Shown here: positions 32,801-44,579 of the stretch, one piece after another
How the letters are laid out: each line of letters begins with the position of its first letter
Position numbering within the stretch: the stretch's first letter is position 1
Source of the DNA: Linyphia triangularis
Lineage: Eukaryota > Arthropoda > Arachnida > Araneae > Linyphiidae
Length of the DNA: 64,000 bases
Assembly (NCBI GenBank): GCA_963978545.1
Contig: OZ021731.1
Coordinates: 26,922,093-26,986,092 of the forward strand
Reading direction: 5' to 3'
Notes under the pieces: model-generated
Told to the model about the DNA's origin: nothing
The model's input: the letters and a program-made list of their open reading frames with translations, nothing else
Databases searched by the model: none
Translations under genes and position numbers: made by a program

Positions 32801-35800
32801 CAAAAATTTTAAGGACAATTCCAAAAATATTAAGGATAATTCCAAAATTTTAGCAATAACTAAAAAAAAATTACAGATATATCTTTTAAAGCTGTCATAG
32901 ATCTTAACAAAGATATCTTTTTAAAGCATATTTCAATGCCAGCAAAAAAGCAAAATAACTGCCAATTTTCAAAAACATTGAACATCAAACAACTTTTGCA
33001 ACACTTTAACAACTCAGTACAACAACAGTTATATAATCAAACAATTATAGAATTTTTAATTAAATCCACTTATTCATGTTTTAAACAGCATTCAATGATC
33101 TCAAAAGTAATATTACTTCCACTTTAAAACTTAAACATGAGTTTAGGTACAATTTAATATATCTGTATTTATTTACAAACAATTTAATATGTTTGTAAAT
33201 AAATAAAATTTCAGAAAGATTTTCTTCTTAGGTGGATCCCTGTATTTTTTTTTTTTGCCGTTAAATTTGTTTTAGGAATAATCGAGAAATTTAAGTGGAA
33301 TTTTAGGGAGAGACAGAAATTTAAGTAATATTAGGAATTTTAGGGTGAATGCGACTCCTGAAAATATTTACTCTTTGATTCCAGCAGCAAGCAATGAAGC
33401 ATGTGGCTGATGAAGGCTAAGACAGTGTCCTTCGTCTGACATCTCTTGAAGTGCTTTATCCTGTATCCGAAGATGAAATCGCTTTTCTTCCTTAATAGAA
33501 GGCGGATAATAATTTCTTTGCTGCTCATATTCTTCATACTGCAAAAAAGGTTTTGAAACAATTTAAAACATCCATCACACTTTCAAGTTTACTGATTGGA
33601 TATACTTTTTTTTTTCTCCATGAAACGTATTTTATTAATAAAATTATACAACTAAATTGGTACAATGTCAATGCTGATTAGATAAGGTAACAGTTCTTTA
33701 AATAAACTTCCAGTGTAGAATGCAATTCATCAGGCTAAGTAACTGTACATGAAATATAACTGCATTTAATAAATCTTTTTTTTTTTTTAATCAAGAATTC
33801 AACTCATTAAAAACCATGAAAAACAAAATGCGTACCTTCGAAATTTTGGCAGAATGCCTTTTTCAAGAAGTAAACAAAAGAATTACAAATGAGTACAGCA
33901 TAACTTTAAGAAAACATAGTTATTTTGGGAGAATTCATATTTCTTACATTTGATTACTAATATTTACTATCTTAACCTCTTTTATTAATCTTTAAACATG
34001 TAATACATAACTAGTTTTAAGTTATTTACATATTTCTTGTTATTTTTTTCATACTTTAAAATACTTAGAAAGTTGGTCATAATCTCACAAATAATCTTGT
34101 TAAATATTACTGCATTGAGTAAGAAAATCCATTAATATTTCAATAGTTGCTTATCTTTGCATTTTCATGAAAATGATTTGGATGTATTAAAAAATAAAAA
34201 GACACTTTTACAACTATATATTTGAGTGGGTGGTATTAAAAGATGGGAAAGCTGATCAAACGGTATAGTGGTCAGCGTGCTAGCTTCTAGACTGTGAGGT
34301 TGCGGGTTCGAGTCCCGTGTAAGGCATAGGTTGGTTGTATTCAGATTATCTGGCGCCGTCAGCAACACGAGGGCTATAATGCGCCGAAACATTCTCGTCA
34401 TTAGACAAGCCAACATACATTTACAAACACCCATGCCTAACACAGGACTCGAATCCGCAACTTTGCGGTCTAGAAGCTAGCACGCTAACCACTATACCGT
34501 TTGGTCGGCGTGTAAGGCATGGGTGTTTGTAAATGTATGTTGGCTTGTCAAATGACGAATATTTTGACGCATTATAGCCCTCGTGTTGCTGACAGCGTCA
34601 GATAATCTGAAAACAACCAACTAAAGGTGGGAAAGGGCAGAGACATTTTCTTAAAAATTGTTTATTGGAATCTGGTTACTTTATTTCAAAATCACAATAT
34701 AATGTTAAAAGTCAAATGATAAATATAAAGCTTATGATTGATAAATTTGACTATTTAAGTTTTAAAATTAAAGTTTGCAATCAATGTTCTAGGAAGTTTT
34801 CTAACTCAATTTTACATCTTTACTTAATTTCATTTATATTGCAGAGCAAACTGTCAGCAAAAATTAGAGTATTTAAATAAGATATACATTATAATTATGA
34901 ACATGTTATTACACACATAGAAGACAATTTGAATGAATCAATATTAAAAGATACATTTTTAAATTCCTTTATAAAACAAGTATTGTTTCAACAGCTCTAC
35001 ACATTAAAAGTTCAATTAAAATGACCTCTTTTTAAATCCTTTATATTAACTTCGATTTTGTGTATGTGTCGAATGCGGGCAAATCTGTGGAGGCCTAATT
35101 AACTCCCTTGCCATCATCCAATTGGACTGAAACTTGGCAGATAGGTTCGATGTCGATGACAATGCATTCTATCAAATTTTGGGGCTGTTACTGTCACTAA
35201 AAGGTTGTTCTTACGCAATATTAATAAACGAACTTGCTGTCATCCAATCGCGTTAAAATAGCATTGAACTGATAATTGTTGAAACTCTTTCCTGTTGCCA
35301 AAACTTTTTTAATAAATAATAAAATTACTTCAATCAGAATAAATAAAAGATATATAGATGCGAGAGCATAAATTCATGTTAATTTTTAATAAATAAATTT
35401 TGAAACGTAGTTTGCTGCACATTTTGCTGATAGAAATGTTTTTGATATCGGCGCTGTGTTAATGAATATAAAAATTGACAATGCAAATAAAGGATTTCTT
35501 AAAAACTCTGTTTTAATGGGTTATATTATTAAATGCTTCTGTGGTCTTTGTTATCAATTATATCAAAATATAACTTACAACAGGATGCAAGTCTGGCATA
35601 TTTAAGCTTGAGAAATCTTGGCATTCAAATATACTCGTATCAGATTTTAAGAGCTCTTCAACATCAAAGTTTATATCTGGTTTCTCTTCCACTATTTTCC
35701 TTCCAGCAAAATCTAAAGAAAATGTCTGTTTCTTGCGGTTGTGCATCAATTCATCCATTTCTTCTTTCTTCTTCTCCAGAATTTTCCTTTGTTTTTCACT

Positions 35801-38465
35801 CAACCACTTGGAGTCAGTTTGATAATAGTCATTTTCATCATCAATAACTTTGGCCCTCTTTTCCCTAAAATGAAAAAGAAAGATAAGTCACACTTTGAAA
35901 ATGAATTAATAAGTAATTTTGTAAGATTCATAAACATTTTGCTTGGTTGGTAGTTTTAAAGTTTTTCCAGAGACAATGATTACATTAGGGTCATACTGAG
36001 CAATAGCATTGCAACAAATACTATATTTTCAGGAAAAAGGTAGGATTCATAGACAGTGGTTCATTTGTAATTGAGATTGCTTATGAAATTAATTGTGTAA
36101 ATTTACAAAAATCTTAAGACTTGCAAAAGAAGTATATTTTGTTTTCATAGGAAAATATATGTTAAAAAAAATAAAAATATCTGGCATAAAAAGATGCATA
36201 TTTTTTATTCAAAGAAAGGTATTGAATGATAGGGAGAATAAAAATATTTACCATTTTATACTCTTTCAAATAACATGAATTGATTTGGTTAAAGCCCATG
36301 AAAACTTTTACACATGTAAGCTAACTCAAAAAGGAATAGCAAGTTGTATTGCATCCTGTGTTGTATTTAATATAATTTTGTAATAAGCATTGAATAATTT
36401 ACAGTAAGGAATTATACACAAAAAAACAACTTACACAGTGCGATCATATTCTAGAAGTTTGTTTCTATGTTCAAGAGCACTTTGTAGCCTAGGATCATTG
36501 GAAATCTGCAGTTTGTTTGAATCATTCTCATTTTCTTGATTCATTAATTTTTGGTACAACTTCATACTAGCTTTAGATTGACGAACAATCACTTCTTGTT
36601 CTTTTGGTGTGCATACCTAAAAAATATTTACTTTAGGAACAAAAAAGGGTTATTTATAAAGAAAAAAATCTTAAGTTTCAATATGGTTTCATATAAAATA
36701 CTGGGTTCAAATAAATTAATTTTATGCATATTTAACATTTTGTCCCATAACCCTTAATAGGGGAAGATTTCAGTCATTAAATATTGCCAAATTGAATATG
36801 TTAGCATAAAACTTGATATATCGATAATAGAATGTGAGTAAAAGCTGATAAGTCTGATGTAAGGCAATAGAAACGTATTTAAAAGCCCTCTTGAGCACTT
36901 GATAAAAGCGATAGAGTGACCATCCCAAAAATTAATAGAAAACACTGTCATCGAAACGAGTTTACCAGCCAAGTTTCAAAGTTTCAGTTTGATTAGATGA
37001 TAAGAAATAGGTTTGTTAGTAATCTCAAGCATTAATTTAAGCAAGTGTAAAAGCGGCCTTTTAGTAATAGTGACAGTCCCCAAAACTTGATAAAAAACAA
37101 TCTTATCGACAACGAATCTAAAAGTTAAATTTCAGCTCGATTGGATGAAGGCAAGTTGGTCTATTCGTATTCCGAAGCGATAATAGAAGCATGTGCAAAA
37201 GCGGCCTTTTAGTGACTTATACATCCCTTCAAACTTGATATTTTGCAACCTTATCGACAATGAATCTATCAGTCAAATTTCAGCGTGACTGTCAGTTGAT
37301 CTATTAATATTCTGAAGATAGAAGCGTGTGTAAAAGCGGCCTTTTAGTGACATAGACATCCCTTCAAACTTGATATTTTGCAACCTTATCGACAACAAAT
37401 CTATCAGTCAAATTTCAGCGTGACTGCCAGTTGATCTATTAATATTCTGAAGATAGAAGTATGTGTAAAAGCGGCCTTTTAGTGACATAGACAACCCTTC
37501 AAACTTGATATTTTGCAACCTTATCGACAACGAATCTATCAGTCAAATTTCAGCGTGACTGCCAGTTGATCTATTAATATTCTGAAGATAGAAGTATGTG
37601 TAAAAGCGGCCTTTTAGTGACATAGACAACCCTTCAAACTTGATATTTTGCAACCTTATCGACAACGAATCTATCAGTCAAATTTCAGTGTGACTGCCAG
37701 TTGATCTATTAATATTCTGAAGATAGAAGCATGTGTAAAAGCGGCCTTTTAGTGACATAGACATCCCTTCAAACTTGATATTTTGCAACCTTATCGACAA
37801 CGAATCTATCAGTCAAATTTCAGCGTGACTGCCAGTTGATCTATTAGTATTCTGTGTGTAAAAGCAACCTTTTAGTGACAGTGACAGCCCCCAAAATTTT
37901 TTAGTTTGTTATGTTAATTTGATCTCTGCAGATTTGGCCAGCAGGCATAAACATACACGCCCATAAAATCAAAGCTAAAATAAAGGATTTAAAACGTCAC
38001 TGATTTCTTTAAAGATTCCTCTTAATGACATGCAATCTTTAACATCGAATTTTTTTAAATAATAGTTTGATGCTTTATTTAACTGTAAAAAAAAAAAAAA
38101 ATATCCTTATGATCGAATTAATTTTCTGTTTTTCAAATCTTCTCTTCAACCGGATTTTCGCTCAAGTTAGGCTGATTAAGGGAGATACAAGTGTATTGAT
38201 CAAACATTTTACTAAAAAGTCTAGCAAAACAAATCCAAAAATTACCAGATTTCCGCAAGTGAAGCATGGTCCCGATCCTTCCTGTTCGCACACAATCCTG
38301 CCACAATGAAGACAGTTAGAAATCAGTGCATGTTTTGTTGCCTCGCATAAACAGGCGCGTCTGCCAGGCAACAAAATCTTCTCACCTTCGATATCAGCAT
38401 TACTCAGAGGGATAAATTTTTGGCTGTTCCTTCCACCAGGCTTTTTCGTCATCATTATTCCTGGG
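26852..38465 (-). CDS. TRIP4: TRIP4 / activating signal cointegrator 1 (N-terminus missing)
   Basis: Eight minus-strand exons join in frame to 408 codons plus stop: 38465-38246, 36616-36435, 35864-35579, 33538-33372, 32528-32410, 30540-30446, 28785-28689, 26913-26852 (junction phases 0,2,0,2,1,0,1). Human TRIP4 is 581 residues, so about 150-170 N-terminal residues are not accounted for. The first exon carries the zinc-finger block (LLPGRRACLCEA, CLHCGRIVCEQEGSGPC). The next two carry the linker with LLEYDRTV, VIDDENDYY and DFAGRKIVEE. The remainder is the ASCH domain: CLSLHQPHASLLAAGIK, GRVWYTSYRGRLWIHAA, YPAGCLLGCVDLVDCL, SPYVFICEN and the basic tail. From family knowledge, it is a subunit of the ASC-1 complex with ASCC1-3, acting in transcription coactivation, alkylation repair and ribosome rescue. 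The first exon could start at 38465 or 38460. It is convergent with FAAP100 and head-to-head with AF10. Confidence 0.96.
27376..28160. repeat. Repeat I: element with internal catgactttcc repeats
   Basis: Begins cagggtttctgccc and contains many short direct repeats of ccatgactt / gactttccatgaca up to a degenerate inverted end near 28160. The layout (CAGGGTTTC-type end plus internal short repeats) resembles that of 52132-52554. It lies in the last TRIP4 intron. Confidence 0.5.
29400..30385 (+). repeat. Repeat family G, copy 1
   Basis: Similar in order to 32690-33362: a ggataatttcaaaa-rich head, a shared middle (aaactgtcaattttcaaaa, ataatcaaaca, acatgagttt) and the same end (ttaggaattttaggg.gaatgcga). 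It is longer than copy 2. No coding capacity is seen. It lies in the TRIP4 intron between 28785 and 30446. Confidence 0.6.
30586..31053 (-). mobile_element. SINE family A, copy 2 (468 bp)
   Basis: Same organisation as copy 1: tRNA-like head at the right end, (gaa)n tail at the left. A perfect 13-bp target duplication, gaccgtaaccatt, lies at 30573-30585 and 31054-31066. It starts only 45 bp upstream of a TRIP4 exon (30540-30446) on the minus strand, so its tail borders that exon's acceptor region. It has the same orientation as TRIP4. Confidence 0.94.
32690..33362 (+). repeat. Repeat family G, copy 2
   Basis: Copy of 29400-30385 with the same end motif (gggtgaatgcgactcctga). It finishes about 10 bp from the donor side of the TRIP4 exon 33538-33372. 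The interior includes several aattccaaaatttta... short repeats. No coding sequence is recognised. Confidence 0.6.
34252..34622 (+). mobile_element. SINE family B, copy 2, split by a second SINE
   Basis: The left part 34252-34327 carries box A and a perfect box B; the right part 34510-34622 carries the body and the caacca end. Between them sits an inverted family-B copy (34328-34509). The outer target duplication is 34239-34251 and 34623-34635 (aaagatgggaaag / aaaggtgggaaag, 12 of 13). It lies in the TRIP4 intron between 33538 and 35579. Confidence 0.9.
34328..34509 (-). mobile_element. SINE family B, copy 3, nested in copy 2
   Basis: Full-length 182-bp family-B SINE in reverse orientation. 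The 11-bp sequence gtgtaaggcat is duplicated at 34317-34327 and 34510-34520, at the junction of the host SINE's tRNA-like head and body. The result is a near-palindromic SINE pair. Confidence 0.92.
35090..35260 (-). repeat. Reverse-oriented relative of the 135-bp repeat unit
   Basis: On the minus strand this reads caaccttttagtgacagtaacagcccc..., then a tcatcgacatcgaacctatctgcc segment, matching the order of motifs in the tandem array at 37021-37900 but in the opposite orientation and as a single unit. Confidence 0.55.
37021..37900 (+). repeat. 135-bp tandem repeat array
   Basis: The motif gcggccttttagtg recurs at 37201, 37336, 37471, 37606 and 37741, exactly 135 bp apart. A divergent unit begins at 37053 (148 bp before the regular series) and a shortened one at 37864 (123 bp after it). 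Each unit also contains acttgatattttgcaacc, ttatcgacaa.gaatctatc and gccagttgatctatta. The central units are nearly identical, implying recent expansion or homogenisation. A more degenerate unit seems to precede at about 36870-37020. The array lies in the TRIP4 intron between 36616 and 38246. Confidence 0.93.
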
Positions 38466-38749
38466 CTGGAAATGTAAAACAGGTATAATACATAATGCAC
38501 ACAGAGGGATAGCCAGGATTTTTTTGGAGAGGGCGGATATGTGCACCCATATTCAGAAAGCATTTATAATAATGATTTATAAAATAATTGTTGAAAATAC
38601 TCTCAAAACAAATACTCTTAATTAAGTAATTAATTAGTTAACTAACTAAATATACGAGGCCATTGACCGACATATAATTTCTTAATAAAAAAAAATCTAA
38701 ATTTTATTTACTTTCAAGCACAACATTTGCAGAAAGTTTAGTTAAGCAT

Positions 38750-39235
38750 ATATATTGCTTTTTCTGAGGGAAAACTTCTACTTGCAACAAGACATCCCTA
38801 ATTTCTCAAAAGTTAAAATATATTTTCAAGAAAGGGATATATCCCTCCCTAACTAAGTGTCTGCAATAAATCCCCCCTCCACCAAAACTGAAACTCCTTG
38901 AAACCCCCACTCTCACTGAAAGGTTCATTGCTACTTAAATAAGCTAGCCTCATTCATAATATATATTTTTAATTTGCTACTGCTTTTCTAAGGTAAAACT
39001 TTTACTTGCAAAACCCTATTTCTTAAAAGTTGAACCATTTTCGGGGAAGAGGATATATCCCCTCCCGAAAACATATATACTTTTTTAATTTGCTACTGCT
39101 TTTTCTGAGGTAAAACTTTTACTTGCAACAAAACATCCCAAATTTGTAAAAGTTAAAAGATATTTTGGGATTTCGGGGGAGGATATTATCCACATATCCC
39201 CTCCCCTGGCTAAGCGCCTGAACGAACAGCAAAGG
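38750..39235. repeat. Three diverged direct repeats
   Basis: The phrase tgctttttctgagg.aaaactt.tacttgcaa recurs at about 38755, 38980 and 39090. Each time it is followed by a cat.cc...aaaagttaaa stretch and a ggatatatcccctccc motif. It is probably a dispersed element with partial tandem copies; class unknown. Confidence 0.55.
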
Positions 39236-39250
39236 ATGTATTCAATACTA

Positions 39251-39671
39251 CAGTAGAATATCTCAAATCCGGAATCACTGGGACTTCAGTGATTTCGAAT
39301 TTGAAAACATATCATTGTTCAGACACAAAATCAAAGAAATAAAACATATGAATGAAATAAACTAAGAAAAAAACCTAATAACTTGATGTGGTTTTGAAAA
39401 ACATTTGTTTTAAGGTTAACTGTTTTAATAGTTTTGACTTTTCTCCTGTTTCTTAAATCCCCATCATTTTCGATTCTGAAATTGTCTCACTGCTCTAATA
39501 GTTAATTGCAGTGGTTAATACTTCCAACTAAATGCTCTTTGGGAATTTTATCCCCAAAACTAGTTAGTTTTTGCCACTTTTGGGTATGGACAAACTTCCA
39601 TGAAATTTTTTTATAGCAGTGCAGCAAAAGGTCTGGATGTTACATATTTCCTAATTTCGGAAATTTTATTG
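39251..39671. mobile_element. Probable pogo-like element (421 bp)
   Basis: Starts cagtagaatatctcaaatcc and ends in a diverged inverted form (ttcggaaattttattg), flanked on both sides by TA (39249-39250 and 39672-39673), as expected for Tc1/mariner-pogo insertion. The terminal repeats match only moderately. No transposase was seen. Confidence 0.45.
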
Positions 39672-40099
39672 TATATCTGACAACAATTTTATACTAATAT
39701 TATGGTTCTGAAATAAAACATATGAATGGAATAAACTACGAAAAAACTTTATAACTTGATGTGGTTCTTATTATTAGGTCCTGTATTAGGGTGACTAATT
39801 TTCAAAACAAAATCCGGTGACACATTCTGGTAGAGGTACAACTGTGTAGTAACTAATATTGCAGAGATTAGTAGTTGCAGTTTCCTTATCTCGTTTTTTA
39901 ACTACTAATGTTCTGCAAAAGTGTTTTTATATTTTTTGGCCTTTGGTAATTGTTTCTAACAGGTACTTCATTGAGAATCTAACAGGCAGGGATCGGTTTA
40001 TAATTCCACTAATTTTTATAATAATAAGAACATAAAAAGCATTACTTAGCACCAACTCTCATAAATGCTGTGATTTTTCCACATTTGCAAAAATATTGA

Positions 40100-41560
40100 T
40101 ATATTTAAAGGGTCATTCATCGTCAAATCATCATAAAATTTAATCTCAGATTTCGATAAAATTTGGTAGAAAGTTTACACATACGTAGACTTAAAAAATA
40201 TGCAAAATTTTATTGAAATATATCGCCTTGTTTTGAAAATACAGCCATATTTAAAAATTTGAAATTTAGCCAAAAATCACAAATTGACATGTTTTCAAAT
40301 TGTCATAACTGGTTTTCTATTTAAGATAGAAGGATGGTGCAGGTGCCAATTTTTAGCAATTTGTATGGCCTTTAATATGATATGTAACACAGTTGTGATT
40401 AAAATTTAAAAAAAAATTTAAAATTTCAACTTTTAATTTAAAAAAACGCGTCTTCAAAAATTCTAAATTTTAGTTTACATTAATATTTAATGATCAACAA
40501 AATTTCAAAGTGGGATGCTAATGGATTCATAGATAAAAAAAATTAATGAGGAAAGATAAATTGCCATAACAAGTTTTCTAATTAAACTAGAGAGATATTT
40601 CAAGCGCCAATTTTTCAGCATTTTCATGATATGTAACACAATTCTAATTTAATTTTTTTTTTTTTTCAATTCAATTTTAAAAAAAGTTAACATTTTTTTA
40701 AAATATTCTAAAAAAAAGTTAATACGAATGATTATGATCTACAAAATTTCAGAGTGGGAAGGTGATCATCGATCATTTAATGCAGTGGTTTCCAATCTTT
40801 TTAGTTATGCAGACCACCTATTTTGTAAGAAAAACTTTGCGGCCTACTAACAAATAGAATGCATGCGTGCATCAGCAATTAGAAAAATATACTTTACAAA
40901 AAGGATTAAAAATAATTTTTGCTAAAGAAAGGAACTTTATTGTATTCACTTTTCTGTCACAAATATATAACAAAACTAAACAAAGTGGTCCAAGTTAAAA
41001 ACAATGGTATTTTTATATTGTTTGTCCTCCACGACAAGGTCAATATTTTAATTAAAACTAGATAGTTTTAGCCTCAAATAACTCTCAACTTCAATTTATT
41101 TCTATGCTTGTTTTTCAAAAAAGTAAATTCGAAAAAGCTCGTTCAGCTGATAGGCTGTCTAAAAGCCCATCAAGCCTATTAATACAATTTTGGCAATTAC
41201 TGATGGATATTCTTGCCAAACATTTATTCAAAACGGGACCAATGACGCTTATAATTCAATTAATGGGTCTTCTCTTGAAGATACTTTCTATATTTTAGAT
41301 ATTCTTCTTTAAATGGAATTCACTCGTTAAACCATCGAAGAATACATTTGAACAATTTGATTGTTACTAATCATCGAGTGACTCAATTGCTCCCAGCTCT
41401 ACCCCTGAAGATCCTATACTATTTATCTTGGGTAAATTCTTGATTAGCTTCCACTGCCCAGTACAACGCTACTCGCGGCCCATGGGTTGGGAATCGTTGA
41501 TTTAATGCATTCTTTGTAGGTCTCATATCCCATCTTGCATGATAACTCTAGATTGAAACA
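40100..41560 (+). repeat. Dispersed repeat F, copy interrupted by a hAT element
   Basis: The motif order caaattgacatgttttcaaattgt, aatatgatatgtaacaca and tttaaaaa... is shared with the reverse complement of 43070-43610. The sequence resumes after the hAT insertion at 40783-41499 (41508 onward: cattctttgtagg). Class unknown; no coding sequence. Confidence 0.5.
40783..41499 (+). mobile_element. hAT element, 717 bp
   Basis: Starts cagtggtttccaatcttttt and ends gggttgggaatcgttg, the classic inverted ends of Charlie-like hAT elements. A perfect 8-bp target duplication atttaatg lies at 40775-40782 and 41500-41507. The interior is non-autonomous; the 64-codon frame at 41104-41298 is not recognisable. 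It is inserted into repeat F. Confidence 0.9.
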
Positions 41561-41808
41561 GAATAATGCAGTTCATTCAGTGTTTGTTTCCATTCCATCT
41601 AGTTACTTCTTTTTACTTTCAAAGTACTTATTTAATATTTCTATTTAGTAAAGAAATGGAATTTCAGTTACAATTATTATTCTTTCCACAAGTAAATGGT
41701 TTTCGTATATTTTAATACTTTGGTATATGGTTATAAAAATATCAGTTTTTTAGTGTACACGAATAAAACATCTATATTAAGAGGACCAACGAAGATATAA
41801 TTTCCTGC

Positions 41809-42335
41809 AATGGACAATTCTCACATTTTTTAAAAACGAGTGAAATTAGTTTATATTTATGAAGAATTTCTTTCCAATTCCAAATATTTAAACAAAAGTT
41901 CTTTAAAAAAATTAGTTATTTAAATATTAAGAAAAGAAATTGCCTCAAAATCGAGCCAAAACCAGTCTGAACAAAACACTCAGTAAAATACCTGACGTCA
42001 AGGGTTTCTACAAATTCTATGGTTATCGTGAGGTTTCTGCCAAATAGTTGGCTTGGTAGACCATTGCTACATTCCGTACAAGTTGGCGTGATTTGCGAGA
42101 AACTTGCGAATCTTGTTTCCGCTGCCGCATTTCAAGCAAAGATGTTTGAAGCCGTGACGTCACATTCAATGCCAACGGAATGAATCGTTTTCTCGCCAAT
42201 GTCTAGCAAGATAATTTTGATCGCAAATTTAAAAAAAGAAAAAGCGCACTGAGCAGAAATCTGTGTGTTTATGGTCTTTTTGAAACATTTAGAATTGAAT
42301 AAAAACAAGTTTTAAAAATGCTGGAATTGTCCATT
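41809..42335 (+). mobile_element. Repeat family C, copy 3 (527 bp)
   Basis: Same ends (aatggacaattc ... gaattgtccatt) and internal landmarks (ctttccaattccaaatattt, ttggcttggtagaccattgc, tcgttttctcgcc) as copies 1 and 2, in the orientation of copy 1. Confidence 0.82.
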
Positions 42336-43069
42336 TCTTTTTATCGAAGTCTGGAGATTTGTATATTAGTATCACTAAGATGGGGGACATAGGATTGTTT
42401 ATGAGACCACATGGTTGACAATGAGAGGACAGTGTTGTTGTTTTCAGCAAAATCATTTTTCTACAGATCTTTAACTTTTTGCAATTTTTTTTTTTTTTCT
42501 GGAATAATTTTTCATGGATTCTTTCATTTTCTAAGTGAGTGTCACACTGTAAGCACGTTTTAAGATGACTGGGCAATTTAATTCATTTTCCCAGCTTGAA
42601 TTACTATTGAATATCGAATACTGCTTTTAATGTTTGTGAAGTTAAAAACCTGTCTGAAAAGGATGAACTCAGTAGCAGTAAAACATGGCACATAGTAAAG
42701 AATTCTTATCATTGCAATGTTTTAATCCTTTTAAGAAAAATAGTCATATTATTAGAAGCAAATAAAAAGTAACGAAATGTTACTGATTGGATGTGTAATT
42801 TGTTTTTTAAAATGCCTAAGACAGCAAAAATTTGTGCAAGTAGTCAAAAAGAAATTAGTGAACTAAAAAATCAAATGCTGCTTCTAGCTCTACTCATCAA
42901 CACCTAGAATCAAGTTCAAAATCTGATAAACATCCCAATTTTACCGCATGACCAGAAGTGATTAAGACACTAGCTAAACACTTCATTGCAAAAGCTACGA
43001 GAATTTCCATTCAATAGGGGAAAAAAATCAGATCTAAACATTATGCCAGCTAGAAAGCAAACTAGGGGA

Positions 43070-43610
43070 GTGGAACATCGCATAACTTTCAATTACACTA
43101 AATACTGACGTGGATTTGCGTCGTTTACCGTTAAAATACTTTCCTCATTTATTTAGAAAAAATGGCCAGTATGGCAATATTTTTTGCAATAATTCTTGTG
43201 TAGACCTTTAAAAAATCGCCAAAATTGTGATTTTGGCTGCATGACGACACGTTTTTGGCATTTTTAAGACGATTTTTTTAATTTTTTTTTTTTTTTTTTT
43301 AATTTGCAAGTATGTTGCATATCATATTTAAGGTCACTTAAATTGCTAAATATTGGCACCCGAACCACCTCTCTAGCTTAAAAAGAAAACCACTTACAAC
43401 AATTTGAAAACATGTCAATTTGTGATTTTTATCTAAATTTTAAATAGCTGTATTTTCAAAACGATTCGATCTATTTTTTTAAAAAATGCATTTTTTCTAA
43501 GTCTATACGTATGTAACATCTATGCCAAATTTCATCAAAATCCAAGATGGTGAGATAAAATAGGTGTGTTGATTTGACATGGAATGGTCCTAAAATTAAA
43601 GTTGTGCGAG
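43070..43610 (-). repeat. Dispersed repeat F, inverted copy
   Basis: The reverse complement shares ordered motifs with 40100-40780 (acatgtcaatttgtgattttt, catatcatatttaaggtca) and its left end resembles the reverse of 11290-11425 (gtggaacatcgcataactttc). Confidence 0.5.
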
Positions 43611-43909
43611 CTAAAAGCGAAGGAACGCTTTTCCCAGGATTACATAAATAGAAACTGGTCCAACAGAGAAGAGAAACTACACATATACCCCCAGTCTTTT
43701 GAAAAATAAAACTAAGCAGTAAAAAGCGGTAAAACTCAGAAGGAAAATATTAACTCTTGTATATTTCATTTGAACAAAAAAGTAATACACAATAACTAAT
43801 ATTTCATTATGAAACTCAACATTCATTTTTGAAAAAATCAAAGTTAGAATAAAAACTTTTGTAGCCAAGAACTCCCTGCTAATAATGTTGAAGGTGCTCA
43901 TATGACCTG

Positions 43910-44119
43910 GTTAACAAAATTCATTACTTTTCCATTTCCACAAATCTCGCCAAGCAGACTTTACTGGCGACAACACATAGTAAGCACGGTAAAAGGTTAC
44001 CAGCAGGGATATTCGGTTTAACGTCAGATGTATAATTTTTGGTGACTTTATCGCCATTGAAAATATTGGAGACTTTATCGACTGCGAAATGGAAAAGTAT
44101 GCAAAATTCATCTTTTAAC
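43910..44119. mobile_element. Small inverted-repeat MITE with ggcga motifs
   Basis: The left end 43910-43940 (gttaacaaaattcattactt...) and the reverse complement of 44085-44119 match over about 30 bp with small gaps. The interior has tcgcca and ggcgac copies like those in the MITE at 981-1230. No clear target duplication was found. Confidence 0.45.
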
Positions 44120-44131
44120 TAGTCTTGATAT

Positions 44132-44579
44132 TGTTATGAATTTTTCCACTGAGGCAATGATGGCGCAGTTTTTAAGATGAAAACTTATATTTATTCACTC
44201 TTCACAGGCACAAAATTATTTCAAAGACAACAGCGTAATCAATCTCAAGCTTCAACACAAGCTTCAATGAAAACAACTTCGAATACAGCGATTATACAAG
44301 CTCTCTAGAGTAAACAAAGCGATCAGCTTTCATCGAAGTCCGAAATCAATCTGTAAACTTTCCTGATCTCCAGTCTTATTTATACTTGGCGCGAGAGAAC
44401 ATTCTCGAAATTTCCAGCCAATTCGTCGAAAAAGAAACATCTCGAAATTTCTCGATTGCTTTAGGTGTTGCCACCTTTTTCTAACCTGTATAATCGCCTT
44501 AAATAAATAAAATAAATTACAATAGAATTTTAAAATAACACGTCACTATTTACACTATATACAGACAATGTGTGCAACA
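44132..44579 (-). mobile_element. Solo LTR of an LTR retrotransposon (448 bp)
   Basis: On the minus strand it begins TGTTGCACAC and ends TTCATAACA, the usual TG...CA ends. It is flanked by a 4-bp duplication atat (44128-44131 and 44580-44583), compatible with Gypsy-type integration. In element orientation it has heat-shock-type motifs, a TATA box (TATAAATA, 44384-44377) and an AATAAA signal (44195-44190) in the right order for U3-R-U5. No internal coding region lies beside it, so it is a solo LTR left by recombination. Confidence 0.85.
44397..44456 (-). promoter_or_regulatory. Heat-shock elements in the solo LTR promoter
   Basis: At 44397-44414 four perfect alternating units, GAAcaTTCtcGAAatTTC, match the HSF binding consensus. 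At 44434-44456 there is a second array with perfect and near-perfect units (GAA, atc, GAA, TTC, GAt). Both lie 13-70 bp upstream of the TATA box in LTR orientation, the layout of hsp promoters. HSF binding is inferred. Confidence 0.7.

Noticed and set aside
37021..37900. CRISPR-like or coding tandem repeat
   Set aside because: The 135-bp units have no spacer/repeat structure and no open frame; it is a eukaryotic intronic tandem repeat.
42289..42576. Minus-strand 95-codon frame as a TRIP4 N-terminal exon
   Set aside because: It starts inside repeat C, is low-complexity lysine-rich and shows no TRIP4 N-terminal motif or suitable splice borders.
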